A stretch of 25,889 nt of DNA from NCBI GenBank assembly GCA_003427395.1, contig BFEA01000009.1, forward strand, positions 2,652,955-2,678,843. The letters run 5' to 3'. The DNA comes from Chara braunii. Lineage: Eukaryota; Streptophyta; Charophyceae; Charales; Characeae. Below the pieces are notes generated by a model. It saw only the letters and a program-made list of their open reading frames with translations. It did not search any database and had not been told where the DNA came from. Position 1 is the first letter of the stretch. The number at the start of each line of letters is the position of its first letter. The position numbers and the translations under genes are program-made. Of this stretch, positions 9,099-18,488 are shown piece after piece.

Positions 9099-9424
9099 GC
9101 AGTATTATTCTTATGACAAAGAGAAATCATGATGGGCATAGAGAAGTTTAGTTCTGTTTGATTGAAAGTTATCATCAGAAGGACTTCCTGTCTCTGACTA
9201 AGTTGTCGTTTCAGGGGATTCAGACGAAGGCATGCATAAAGAAGTTCAACTTTACTTGACTGAGAGTGGTCAGTGGAGGGACTTCGTGCTTCTTGGCTAA
9301 GGGTCTGTCTTCACTCAGATGAGGGAAGGGACCTCTCTGAGATCAGAGTTTCAATATTTCCTTGAGACTCGGCGTCTCTTGGAAAAAGAAATCCCAGTTG
9401 AGGGAAGGGACTTCTCTGGGGCTA
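9099..9424 (+). other. Non-coding region after gag with degenerate GAAGGGACTTCTCT-like motifs
   Basis: No coding frame continues the integrase. Degenerate copies of a (G)AAGGGAC(T/C)T(C/T)TCT motif recur near 9180, 9275, 9325 and 9410, leading into the clean 145-bp duplication that follows. Nothing else seen. Confidence 0.5.
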
Positions 9425-9714
9425 GCACTAAGTCTTTGCTTGAGGCTGAAGGGAGGTCTCTTGCGAACCCTTAGTGTTGGCTAGCATGTTATTGTTCAGT
9501 GCCTCTTGAGACTGAAGGGAGGTCTCTTGAGAAATGTTTGCCCTGTTATGGGGCATGGGCAGACTGCTTGCACTAAGTCTTTGCTTGAGGCTGAAGGGAG
9601 GTCTCTTGCGAACTCTTAGTGTTGGCTAACATGTTATTGTTCAGTGCTTCTTGAGGCTGAAGGGAGGTCTCTTGAGAAATGTTTGCCCTGTTATGGGGCG
9701 TGGGCAGACTGCTT
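9425..9714 (+). repeat. 145-bp tandem duplication
   Basis: Unit 1 is 9425-9569 and unit 2 is 9570-9714, with a handful of substitutions and no indel. Each unit has two inner copies of CTGAAGGGAGGTCTCTTG, so the duplication sits on an older short-period repeat. Non-coding. Confidence 0.85.
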
Positions 9715-10540
9715 GTGGGTTATGATATGCTTGCCTGATTATCTGTGCCTGGGAGTTCTTCTTCTCTAACCTAGGGATGCGTTGATTGCCGGGGCCAGCC
9801 AGAGCCTTACCGCAGTAGGTTGCAATCTGGTGGGGTCAGCAGGTCCTCGACGCGAGTGTCGAATTCCGTAGTCAGCTGAGGCTAAGACTCCGGGAGTCTG
9901 GCCTATGAGGCTGAAAGGGGTCAGCTGAAACCCTACCGCAGTCAGAGGATGCAATCCAGTGAGGATAGCCAGAGCCTGAAACTGTGGTTAGACCGGGTCC
10001 CACGTTCAAAAGGTTGGGCGGGGCAGCCAGCGCCCTTGGCCAAAAACTGGTAGGTGAGCCGGTCTCTGACCGCAGTGGTCAAATCCGGATTCGGGAAAGT
10101 CAGACTGACGGGACGTCTACTGTCATAGGATGACCAGACCCGCTATAGTCTGGGTGTCCTGGCGAGAGTGTCAAAGGGCTGTCATACTCGAGTAGTGGGT
10201 ATGATTGGTCCTGACCTGGAGGCAGGTCAAAGGGGCTGTCAAGGCAAATGGTCTGACTAGTCCTGACCTGAGGCGGGCCGAATAAGATATGTCAGACTGA
10301 CGGGACGTCTGACATTCTTGGCCAGTGGTGGGCCAAAACCAAGGCAATCAATAAATCCCGGGTATGAAGAATTGTTATGCACTTATTATTATTTATTATT
10401 TATTAATTTATTTATGGGTTCTTAATTTTAATTTGTTAATGCTTGACTGTTGGTTGTAAGAGGGTCTGCTTGCTGGGGCATGGTTGTTGTTTGTGGAACT
10501 TGCTGATTTTGCACTTATGCAAATACTTATCTGAAATTCC
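9715..10540 (+). other. Non-coding internal retroelement region with short dispersed repeats
   Basis: No supported gene. Short repeated blocks occur: GTCAGACTGACGGGACGTCT at 10099-10118 and 10291-10310; TCCTGACCTG-AGGC near 10210 and 10261; and CCTACCGCAGT-type blocks near 9808 and 9930. Around 10385-10430 there is an AT-rich TTTATTATT stretch. Confidence 0.55.
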
Positions 10541-10725
10541 CAGATCACAGAAGAGAAAACGGGTTTGGTATCCCCTCCCTTTTATCTGAGAAGTTGAGGA
10601 GACGCCTCACTCAGACCAGAGAAAGAAAACAAGGGTTTGGTATCCCCATCAGGGGCTCGAGAAGCTGAGAAGATGCCTGACTCAGATCAGAGAACAGAAA
10701 AGAGGGTTTGATATGCCCTATTTCC
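10541..10725 (+). repeat. Degenerate 71-bp tandem repeat, three copies
   Basis: Copies start at 10541, 10612 and 10683 with CAGA(T/C)CA and share AGAAAA-GGGTTTG(G)TAT-CCC. The third copy fades after about 45 bp. Non-coding. Confidence 0.75.
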
Positions 10726-10995
10726 AGCATGGCAGACAGAGTGAGTACCCTCGTTACTGGGGTCATCCCTGGCATAGATGCCTGATCAAGAGCTAAGGTA
10801 ACCTCCATGTGAAAGATCAGCAGTTAAACAAGTCAAACAAGCAGATAAAACCCTTCTTAAAATTTTATTTGGTGGCCGACAAGTGGCCTGGTTCACGAGG
10901 AACCTACATCCCTGGCCTTAAGGAAGCCAAACTCTCAGGCCTGGGATGTTATGAAGTGGACAATGAACATAAAATTTTGTGAGCCAAAATCTGAC

Positions 10996-11445
10996 TCAGA
11001 AAACTGAGAAGAAGTTACGCTTATATAAGACATAAAAGACAGTCATGAGCTCGAGCAGGAAAAGAAAGAGAAGGAAGAAGATGCTGAAGAGAATGCAATG
11101 ACTGGGATGAGGGATAGAGGGGGGCGGAGCCGGCACTATGGCTTTGCTTACTACAGGAGTGGAGGGAGCCCTAGGGATGTAAGGAGGTGAAGAAGCGCTG
11201 GGGGTACCATAACGAGCGTCGAACTTTTTACGAAGGAACTCCATCCTGTCAGGAGATGGAGTTCTCTCGTACCACCCTCCTAATGGGTAGTGGGGATGTG
11301 GCCTTAAACGGCCATAGCCTCACGGCTCCTCATCTTCCTCCTCCTCTGAGCTATAATCCCGCTGTGCCCTGGCTGACAGTTCTTCCTTTGCTTTCCCTCC
11401 TCTTCCTCCCCTACCTCTACCTTGTCCGCGGCGTGCCTCAGGCAT
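10996..11445 (-). pseudogene. Antisense Gag-like N-terminal ORF with one in-frame stop
   Basis: On the minus strand an ATG at 11445 opens a 41-codon frame: a Gly/Arg-rich start (RRGQGRGRGGRGGK), then an acidic run (SSEEEEDEEP), then TGA at 11320-11322. The same frame continues without further stops: GGWYERTPSPDRM, MEFLRKKFDARYGTP and a Pro/Ser-rich stretch, ending at 10996 in a hydrophobic tail that is probably past the real coding end. RG-rich plus acidic plus Pro-rich composition resembles the N-terminus of some plant retroelement Gag proteins, so this may be an inserted fragment in opposite orientation or an extra antisense ORF, which some Tat-lineage elements carry between pol and the 3' LTR. 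A CACGTG motif lies just upstream at 11449-11454. The plus strand at 11043-11190 is also open, so strand choice is tentative. Confidence 0.4.
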
Positions 11446-12387
11446 GATGCACGTGAGATTGCTATTATAAGAGAAAATAAGGGACAAAATTTAGCGTTAA
11501 AAGCTATGACCAGGAAGGTTGTGTGATTGAGGTTTACGATGATGAAGATGATTTTTGAAAGCGGGTGTGCGCCGACTATGGGAGATTACGGTATACTATG
11601 TAAGAGAGAGGATGAGCGCCAGAAGAAAAGTAAGCGCAGGGAAAAGAAACCTAGCACAGAGGAAGGGAGTAAGTGCAGAGGGATGGCAAGCACAAAGAAA
11701 AATAGGTGAGCGCGGAAGAAGAGGGACGAAAAAAGGAAGAGTGAACGTTAAAGAGGAAGGCAGGAAACTGGCAGCGCAAAGCCACAGTGTGGGTACCACA
11801 ACGAAACTCGAATGGAAAGTAATGAAGAAGTTGTCTACTGTGCAGATTTTATACTCAAACGTAAAATGTTTCAACCCAGCGGGGACGCTGGGTGGGGGTT
11901 TGGTATTATGTCGGAGGGCGCTGTATCCCGACCCTCCTCTTTGTGCCAAAGTCTCCGCCCGGCATCGATATTTCATTCTGTGGCCCGCGGCTCGCTGGAT
12001 GGTTTTCGAACCCCTGTAGGCCTGGTACTTGCAACGTGTCTCGGCACGGACCAACCCTGTTGGCGTAGCAAAAAGGTGCGCCGCAGGGCTTTTCATTGGT
12101 CCACGCAGGCTCAGCGCCCTGCTGTACAGCAGAGCACAACCGGCCTGTGGCCGTGGTAGCCGTCGGGCTCGCCCTGGGACGCGGAGGTGAGAAGACTGGC
12201 TCAGTCTTTTCAACTGTGCGCCAAGCGCCCCTGTACAGGGTTATGGGATATGTACACGAAACAGGTCAAGGTAAAAAGGAAAGCTGAGCATCTGAACGAC
12301 ACTTGGATCGTAACCGCTGCCTTAGTCTAGGATAATCTAGGGATATCGGGTCACTATACTGTTGAGTTTTTATCTTTTTTCTTCTTC
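11446..12387 (+). other. Non-coding internal region
   Basis: Purine-rich on the plus strand to about 11800, then GC-rich to 12230. Long ORFs are open on both strands here and none shows a recognisable domain, so I call no gene. Confidence 0.45.
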
Positions 12388-12960
12388 TTATTATTATTAT
12401 TATTACTGATTTACCAGTTTCAGGCTAGAATTTCCCTTTTCTTGGGTCACGTCACTTTGTAGGGGAGGCCGTCGATTCAGGTTTTGGTCTGCGACTGCGG
12501 TCTCATGGTCTAGGCCTCACCGACCCCTTGCATATCACCTGTGCCGGACCTGCTCGTTCGAACTGCGTGGTGGGACCCCGGTCGCCATGTTAAGGGATAG
12601 ATATAGCGACCTGGAAAAAGGGGAAAAGGGTCGAAAAGTTGGGATTGAGATTTGTGCGTGGACTCACAGCACTATCCAGGCGGGACTGCTTCGCGGAGGA
12701 AATTCGAATTGCCACCTTTCCTTTTCTTGCGATTATTATTATTATTATTATTATTACTTTACCGATTTTGGAGGCGCGACCCTCCCTTTTCGTTTTTTAG
12801 TCACTTCGCAGGAAAGCTGAACTGTTCAAATTTAATTTACAGGTTTTGTGGTCTGCGGCCTACAACGGCCAGCCACAAGTATCCTGTCTGTGAATGTGCC
12901 CCGATTGGGCGCCGCGCGAAAACGAAGGGCGACCCGCGGCCGCATCGGTAGGAAACTTAT
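12388..12960 (+). repeat. Diverged duplication anchored on ATT microsatellites
   Basis: An (ATT)n run at 12388-12405 is followed by ATTTACC, CCCTTTTC, GTCAC, TTTG(T/C)AGG and CAGGTTTTG-GTCTGCG. The same order follows the (ATT)n run at 12732-12757. The copies are about 345 bp apart and well diverged. Non-coding. Confidence 0.55.
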
Positions 12961-13158
12961 CACCCCTGGGAGGGGTCATAAGCCCCCTCCTTACCATCGG
13001 ACACCGGCACCCAGTAGAAGTATGTCGGCGGTCTGTTTTTGAAGTGAGAGGAGCGCCGTCGGTATTTCATTATGGGATACCGGATTGGGTCGCCGTTCCG
13101 TCGTGATGATTAGTGACTCTGAAGCCGCATAGTGGTTTCGAACCGTACTTCGACCGTT

Positions 13159-13633
13159 NNNNNNNNNNNNNNNNNNNNNNNNNNNNNNNNNNNNNNNNNN
13201 NNNNNNNNNNNNNNNNNNNNNNNNNNNNNNNNNNNNNNNNNNNNNNNNNNNNNNNNNNNNNNNNNNNNNNNNNNNNNNNNNNNNNNNNNNNNNNNNNNNN
13301 NNNNNNNNNNNNNNNNNNNNNNNNNNNNNNNNNNNNNNNNNNNNNNNNNNNNNNNNNNNNNNNNNNNNNNNNNNNNNNNNNNNNNNNNNNNNNNNNNNNN
13401 NNNNNNNNNNNNNNNNNNNNNNNNNNNNNNNNNNNNNNNNNNNNNNNNNNNNNNNNNNNNNNNNNNNNNNNNNNNNNNNNNNNNNNNNNNNNNNNNNNNN
13501 NNNNNNNNNNNNNNNNNNNNNNNNNNNNNNNNNNNNNNNNNNNNNNNNNNNNNNNNNNNNNNNNNNNNNNNNNNNNNNNNNNNNNNNNNNNNNNNNNNNN
13601 NNNNNNNNNNNNNNNNNNNNNNNNNNNNNNNNN
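13159..13633. other. Assembly gap (475 N)
   Basis: A run of unknown bases inside the internal region shortly before the 3' LTR. Any ORF drawn across it is meaningless. Confidence 0.99.
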
Positions 13634-14101
13634 ATTACGACGGCCCTGAACTATGATGGGGGAGAGGTAGTCCGGCTGAAAGTTTGCATTGAAGGGGGGA
13701 GAGAGGAGGAGATGCGAGCTGACCAGAGGCTGCAGGCTGCCATTTCCGAGACGCGCGACAGGGCGGAGCGGAGGTGCAGACGAGACGGGGTGACCGTGGG
13801 CTTGAGAGTGACGGTCATCTACCATGAGACCGAGTTGTCCACTGGGACCGAGACAAGGGAGGAACAGCACAACGAGAGAGACTCAGGCGGAGAGAGTGAA
13901 ATGAGTGAAGCAGACCGGGAAACGGACCTCAGGTCCTGGAACAGACCCGAGGAGATCCAGAAGCACCATCGAGTCGCGGAGCCGGTGGAAAAGGGGCCTG
14001 AGGCCAGCTCTCGACAACTCATGCATACCCAGAGGCCGCGGAACAAAAAGACAGCAAAACAAGGGGAAAGGACGTGTCTGAGGCAGCGGTACGAGGGGTG
14101 A
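13634..14101 (+). CDS. Hypothetical charged ORF, open from the gap
   Basis: The frame is open from the first base after the gap to TGA at 14099-14101, 155 codons; the first ATG is at 13712. It reads as a plausible protein: NYDGGEVVRLKV, a charged helix REEEMRADQRLQAA, a basic DRAERRCRRDG, a hydrophobic strand VGLRVTVIYHE and ELSTGTE, followed by a low-complexity E/R/S-rich tail. It runs over the purine tract 13691-13712, so either it crosses the internal/3' LTR boundary or the LTR starts further right. It may be related to the 103-aa ORF at 2679-2990. No known family recognised. Confidence 0.35.
   Translation: MTTALNYDGGEVVRLKVCIEGGREEEMRADQRLQAAISETRDRAERRCRRDGVTVGLRVTVIYHETELSTGTETREEQHNERDSGGESEMSEADRETDLRSWNRPEEIQKHHRVAEPVEKGPEASSRQLMHTQRPRNKKTAKQGERTCLRQRYEG
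13691..13712 (+). other. Polypurine tract candidate
   Basis: Twenty-two consecutive purines followed directly by TG at 13713. That is the form of a plus-strand priming site at the start of a 3' LTR, and would make the LTR 3,761 bp. A weaker alternative is the 12-purine run at 14259-14270 followed by CATG, giving an LTR from about 14273. The first window base corresponds to 14290, so neither can be tested against the 5' LTR here. Confidence 0.5.
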
Positions 14102-15261
14102 GCGTATTGGTCACTCAAAACGAGGTACGAGCTACGGGAAAAAGAGACGAGCGTACGCGTGGCACAACGGGCGTGTGTGAGTGAGAGGGAGAGAAGCGGT
14201 TGACGTCAAAGCTAGCGGACAGTGCATGAGAACGGAGCGTGAGCCTACTGCGCCCGTCAGAGAGGGGGAACATGACGAATCTTAAAACGGAGGCAAGTGC
14301 AGTAGGACGGGGACAAGCTCAGGGATTCCTCTGACAAGTGGCGCGCCTTGGGAAGAGCAAGAGGGCGGTCAACAAGAGATGTAAGAGAGAATGGGCAGCA
14401 CGCCTGAGACGCGCATGGCAATCTGATAGAGTGGGGCGGGAGGGTCAACGGCAAGAAAAGGAAAGAGACGAGAACTGAACGCTTGTGCGGTGATGCTGAC
14501 GTCAACTGAACTGCAGTGTGTGACTAGCCAGTGAGGAGAGGACTTACTGAGATAGGTTGTGTTGATGGTGCATGTAAGGTAGAGAGTTTACAGTCGCGTG
14601 AGAAGGAGGGCAGAGGAGAGGGAGACTTGACGGATGAGCCGACGCAGCGCTGCTGATGTCAGCGTGCATGCATGGTTCTAAGACGTACTGTTGATATTAA
14701 CACATGCGCATGTTACGAGGCTCATTTCTTGGGGAGAAAAGGGTCCATTTCGCTCGTACCTAAACCGGTTAGCAGGGAAAACCTTGGTGAACATGATAGT
14801 GGGGTTTCGAGGATGTGAACGCATAGGAAAGAGGAGTGCAGTTAATTTGGGCAGCTAAATGACCTGAGTCTTGTGTTACGGGAATGTGTATGTCGTGTCA
14901 GAATTACGAGTTTGGCGAGTGTGAGCAGCTGTTGTTTCACAACGAGGATGAAGGTAGAACATCAGACCTTTTTCCGTGGCATGTCTTCTCGACTAAGTAA
15001 ATAATGGTAAAGGTACTCCACCCAGCTACCAGTGAGTCGGGCCTTGTGCTGCTAGCAGTAATCGAACGGTCAAATGAACAGTTTCTAATCAGCAGACGAA
15101 CAACTTCCTAACCGGCAGATAATCAGTTACTTGGTCAGCACTTAATGAGCTTCCTAATTAGCAGTCAGAATGTTCTCTTGATCAGTGGTCGGATTTGCAC
15201 TCAGAAGAAGCATTTAGTTCAACGTACATTTGAACGTTCATTTCAGCCTACAATTCAATAT

Positions 15262-15345
15262 TCAGTCCAACATTCGGATTCAACATTCAGATCCATCATT
15301 TAGATCCAACATTCAGATCCAACATTTGGACCCAACATTCAGACT
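15262..15345 (+). repeat. Short tandem array, CAACATTCAGAT-like, 3' LTR copy
   Basis: Counterpart of the array at 3568-3650, with the same copy number and spacing. Confidence 0.6.
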
Positions 15346-16004
15346 CAGCGTTCGGAATCAGCATTTAAGAGACAACATGCAAAGAACAGCAAGCAAACAG
15401 TTTTCCAGAAATATTAAGTAATCAGTTTCTAGAACGACGAGCAGTCGTTTTTTCTCTAGAACAGCGAGCAATCAAGTCTTCAGAACGGCAAACAGTCAGT
15501 CTTCTGATCAGTAGTTGAACGAGCCCTCTGATCAGGAGCTGCTAAGTCGTCTGGTCAAAAATCGCTCAGTCCCCTAATCAACATCAAGATGCAGCATTCA
15601 GGAAACAACAAAAAGTTATCAGCAAACAACTTTCAACAGTCCAACGGTTAACACAATAGCCCTTTTTCACGCCTAGATCATCTGAGAATCACCCGTCCTG
15701 AGTCGGGTGGACCAATGTAGCGGGAGATCGGCGGGAGTATGGACAACGGCAACACAATTAGAATTTCTTGCTCGCTGTATCAGAGCACTACGGTGACCTG
15801 GAGGGAGAGTGCAGTTGATGAGTACAATCAGCAGACTACTATGATGATGGAAAGTGCAGTGGTCCTGGTGAGAAAATTATGCAAGAATAGAGTACGCATA
15901 CTACCTGTACGATAAGAACGGCAGATTGTGTGCCACCATAACTTCTGTGGGTACTATTGAGGGAGCAAGAAGGACTGTCGGCGGCCATCAGTGAGCGTTT
16001 AGCC

Positions 16005-16014
16005 TCTAAATAGG
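16005..16014 (+). promoter_or_regulatory. TATA-like box of 3' LTR
   Basis: TCTAAATAGG, homologous to the 5' LTR box at 4309 with small changes. If active it would drive the downstream LTR ORF and read out into flanking DNA. Confidence 0.3.
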
Positions 16015-16243
16015 TGTTGCTCACTTTATCCGGATATTCAGCAAACAATCATCAACAACCAGTTATTAGCGATCAGTTTCTAGCAGTCAGTTTTCCAGCA
16101 ATCATTTTTCAACAATCAGTCATCAGCATTAGTCATCAGCGTTCAGCATCTAGCTTTCAGTTTTCAGCAGACGGTTTTCTGCAATCTGTTCGGTAACCCG
16201 TTCCCAGGGACCATCTGATCAGCTTGTACCGGCAAGGGTACTC

Positions 16244-16918
16244 ATGAGCACAGTTCAGTCTATGCCGGTCAGCGCGTCAGTGCTGACCAACCTTAATCGG
16301 ATCTCATGCAAGGAGGCATTCCATTACAGATATGTTAGTGCCATCGGCTTCAGACAGGGGGATTTGTCAATCTTCATTGTCCAAACTAGTTTTGCCGATG
16401 ACACTATCCACGATCTGAGGCGTTACCTGAAGAAGGGCAAGGAGACTCATGAGCTTTTTGATCTAGTCTGGATCTCAGCCACCGAATATCTTGAGCAGAG
16501 AGAGGGGGAGCTCGATGAGATTGGCACCACGCTGATCCACAGCTTCGGGCGAATGCTTTATACAGACTATCCTAGGCCTCCAGTCCCTTCCCTTCTCACC
16601 GATGGCACGAGTTGGTTGGATGTGATTGGTTTGGCAAAGAGGTATATCTCTCCTGCGGTGATTCACATTGAGGCGTTGACAGAGCCCACCGAGTATCCCT
16701 ACCTCAGACGAGGAGTCTTTTTAGTGGACGGGCTGCCTACATTGTGGGAGGAGTTCTGCTCTATGGTTAATTACCGTGTCATGTGCCTCGGATGGTCTTG
16801 CTCAAAGCTTACTGGCTACAGGTGGCTTTTTGTCACGAAGCCTCAGTCTCAGATTGTACGAGGGCGTGGGTCTCGGCACCAAAGGAGATTAGTGAAAAGA
16901 GAAATTGAGAGAGACTGA
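16244..16918 (+). CDS. LTR-encoded 224-aa module protein (3' LTR copy)
   Basis: Same length and frame as the ORF at 4548-5222, with 15 amino-acid differences by hand count. Changes include S8P, E11A, A15T, P74L, R88G, R99H, P103R, D141H, Q156R, L168W, E188K, F189L, A190T, S216L and T221I. The module core (EAFHY, IHDLRRYL, RPPVPSL) is unchanged. Nine synonymous against fifteen non-synonymous differences suggests at most weak constraint after insertion, although no stop has appeared. The basic C-terminus is retained. The ORF is followed by AATAAA at 17279. Confidence 0.65.
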   Translation: MSTVQSMPVSASVLTNLNRISCKEAFHYRYVSAIGFRQGDLSIFIVQTSFADDTIHDLRRYLKKGKETHELFDLVWISATEYLEQREGELDEIGTTLIHSFGRMLYTDYPRPPVPSLLTDGTSWLDVIGLAKRYISPAVIHIEALTEPTEYPYLRRGVFLVDGLPTLWEEFCSMVNYRVMCLGWSCSKLTGYRWLFVTKPQSQIVRGRGSRHQRRLVKREIERD

Positions 16919-16931
16919 TCAGAGGGATGAG

Positions 16932-17098
16932 TGAGGACTCTTGAGAGGTGCTGACCATACCCGTTTACATGTACTTTCTGAGATTATTACGAGTTCTCAT
17001 TCTTCCCTCATTCANTGAGGACTCTTGAGAGGTGCTGACCATACCCGTTTACATGTACTTTCTGAGATTATTACGAGTTCTCATTCTTCCCTCATTCA
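16932..17098 (+). repeat. 83-bp duplication around a single N, 3' LTR copy
   Basis: Units 16932-17014 and 17016-17098 are identical and separated by N at 17015, at the position homologous to 5236-5402. An identical joint in two separate LTR copies points to one collapsed contig placed twice by the assembler. Confidence 0.85.
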
Positions 17099-17278
17099 AT
17101 TGCCTCTGTCTCTGCTTGAGTTAGTTAGGCTTATTTTTCTGCATCATTCTTGCTTGATGAATGCCCTCGTGGATGTTTTGTCACAGTTCTTAAAATTAAA
17201 TTGACAGAATTGATGCATGCACAGCACCCCATAATTTTATGATTATTATTTGGGTAATTCTCTGCTGTTCCGAATCAA

Positions 17279-17284
17279 AATAAA
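17279..17284 (+). promoter_or_regulatory. AATAAA polyadenylation signal, 3' LTR
   Basis: Homologous to 5582-5587; expected to end the element's RNA in the 3' LTR. Confidence 0.5.
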
Positions 17285-17473
17285 AGATTCCTGAGACCGG
17301 GGACCGGCGAAGACCGCACTTGAAGGGTCTCACTCGAAGCCGGACGCACACAACATGAAGGGATTTGCATTATTTAATTTATTTTATTTATTGCAATTAC
17401 ATACAAAATCCTGCGTGACAGCCTGTTGACTTTCCGGTCGCCCAAAGCGACCTGACTGGAAAAAGTGTGACAC

Positions 17474-18057
17474 TGCGCCACATTTCCCATCGAAGGAGCG
17501 GAGAGAGAAACAAACTGGTAAGCCGTGAAGAACGCCACACTGCCTGCGCATTCGGATGTCGTCGGATTACAATCCACGCTGTACACACGACGACTGTCCT
17601 CAGTATCTGTCGATACCGGAAGTTTCGGATGCCGCCATACTACAGCCACTAGCCCTTCCTAATACATCTCGTCGGCTTATCTGTCACTCGACCGGGTTGC
17701 TGGTCGAGGGCGGCGAAAAGTTCGTCGACAAACTTACACTCCATCCAAGGAAGGATCTGCCCCGGTTGAGGAAGTGGCCAAGGGGCTAAGAAAGTGGCCA
17801 AGTAGATGGACTGACGTTTTTTCCTTGTCGCGAAGAGTGTCGGTTTTACTCCGCCGGGATCCGAACTTCCTTTGTCGATGCGTGATGTGGTCAGTCTCAG
17901 TGTGGCTGGTGTATTAAAAAGCCCGCCGCAGTCCGATCTTCGGGGATTGCTGGCCTTTGGCTTCTGTGAGTTGTGGTGGTTTTCCTTTGCGAAGTGCGGG
18001 GGTGTTAAGCTCGAATGTTGCAGTCGTTTTATTTTCCAGTAGCACAACCGCACCTAG
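17474..18057. other. Host flank right of the element, no supported gene
   Basis: Mixed composition. Overlapping ORFs are open on both strands around 17556-18053, with no recognisable motif on either. The first five bases, CTGCG, are the candidate target-site duplication. Confidence 0.5.
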
Positions 18058-18441
18058 GTGCACATGACCACGCGAAATCAGGGTCCTATGGTTGGAGAGG
18101 TCCTGCTTTACTGTTGTATCTGTGCGATTGTATGGTTCTTATTTTCCGTTCTGTCTTTCTTCTGTTGTACATGGGTGGGGTCGTCTCGAACACGGAGGTC
18201 CTCCAAATATCATGAGCACATCTTGCAGAAAGTCTCCGGGTTGACTACAAAACACAAAGATATGTTAAAGGCATCAGGGGTTGATGTTAAGATCGGGAAG
18301 AAGGAATACACCATTGCCACTGAGGAATGTTTTTCCCTTCTTGCCCCAGAGAAAGGGACATATCCGCGATCTGTGAGTAGGGGTCAGACCATGTATGAGA
18401 AGTACTTAGCAACGCGTCATGCACCGGGGGACAATGCCTAG
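18058..18441 (+). CDS. Hypothetical protein with N-terminal hydrophobic segment
   Basis: Unrecognised 127-codon ORF. Residues about 13-41 are strongly hydrophobic and Cys-rich (VGEVLLYCCICAIVWFLF), which would act as a membrane segment, followed by a basic RTRRSSK and a soluble-looking tail with KKEYTIATEE. It lies just upstream of the Ulp1-like relic and on the same strand, so it could be a decayed upstream part of that gene. Weak evidence. Confidence 0.25.
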   Translation: MHMTTRNQGPMVGEVLLYCCICAIVWFLFSVLSFFCCTWVGSSRTRRSSKYHEHILQKVSGLTTKHKDMLKASGVDVKIGKKEYTIATEECFSLLAPEKGTYPRSVSRGQTMYEKYLATRHAPGDNA

Positions 18442-18488
18442 AACTCCGTTTCTCACTACCCCACGTATCCTTTGCTCGATGTTGTGCA

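Larger units (their letters stand above)
1..17473 (+). mobile_element. Giant non-autonomous LTR retrotransposon (Ty3-like, 5' end outside window)
   Basis: Two long direct repeats (1-5775 and 14290-17473) flank an internal region that starts with a tRNA-Asp-type primer-binding site and contains a gag ORF with a CCHC zinc knuckle and an integrase zinc-binding segment. Repeat homology stops after GACA at 5775 and at 17473; the first end is followed by AAAA and the PBS, the second by unrelated DNA. This is the layout expected of a 5' LTR/internal junction and a 3' LTR/host junction. No protease, reverse transcriptase, RNase H or complete integrase core is present, so the copy must depend on enzymes supplied elsewhere. 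A tRNA-Asp PBS, extra ORFs before gag and an antisense ORF before the 3' LTR recall plant Athila/Tat-type Ty3 elements, but lineage cannot be fixed without RT. The five bases CTGCG at 17474-17478 are the candidate target-site duplication; its partner is outside the window. Confidence 0.85.
14290..17473 (+). repeat. 3' long terminal repeat (minimum extent)
   Basis: Collinear with the 5' LTR except for the missing 2,595 bp; the true start may be 13713 or 14273. It ends ...GTGACA, after which homology is lost. Substitutions against the 5' LTR are a few percent (24 of 675 within the ORF), so the insertion is not recent. The hairpin CACCCG/CGGGTG (15690-15709) and its counterpart (3995-4014) are kept in both LTRs. 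Confidence 0.85.

Noticed and set aside
9425-10725. Possible CRISPR-like array
   Set aside because: Repeats are long, tandem and without unique spacers, in a eukaryotic retroelement.
11596-12213. 205-codon minus-strand ORF
   Set aside because: Composition drifts from basic to low-complexity hydrophobic, it overlaps ORFs open in other frames, and it has no recognisable motif; likely chance openness of biased sequence.
12000-13145. TTCGAACC motifs resembling tRNA B boxes (near 12008, 12552 and 13136), possible SINE or tRNA gene
   Set aside because: No matching A box at the right distance and no cloverleaf could be drawn.
13070-13870. Long ORFs across the N gap on both strands
   Set aside because: They are open only because unknown bases cannot give stops.
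17556-18053. Overlapping ORFs on both strands right of the 3' LTR
   Set aside because: No motif on either strand and no way to choose; left as unannotated flank.
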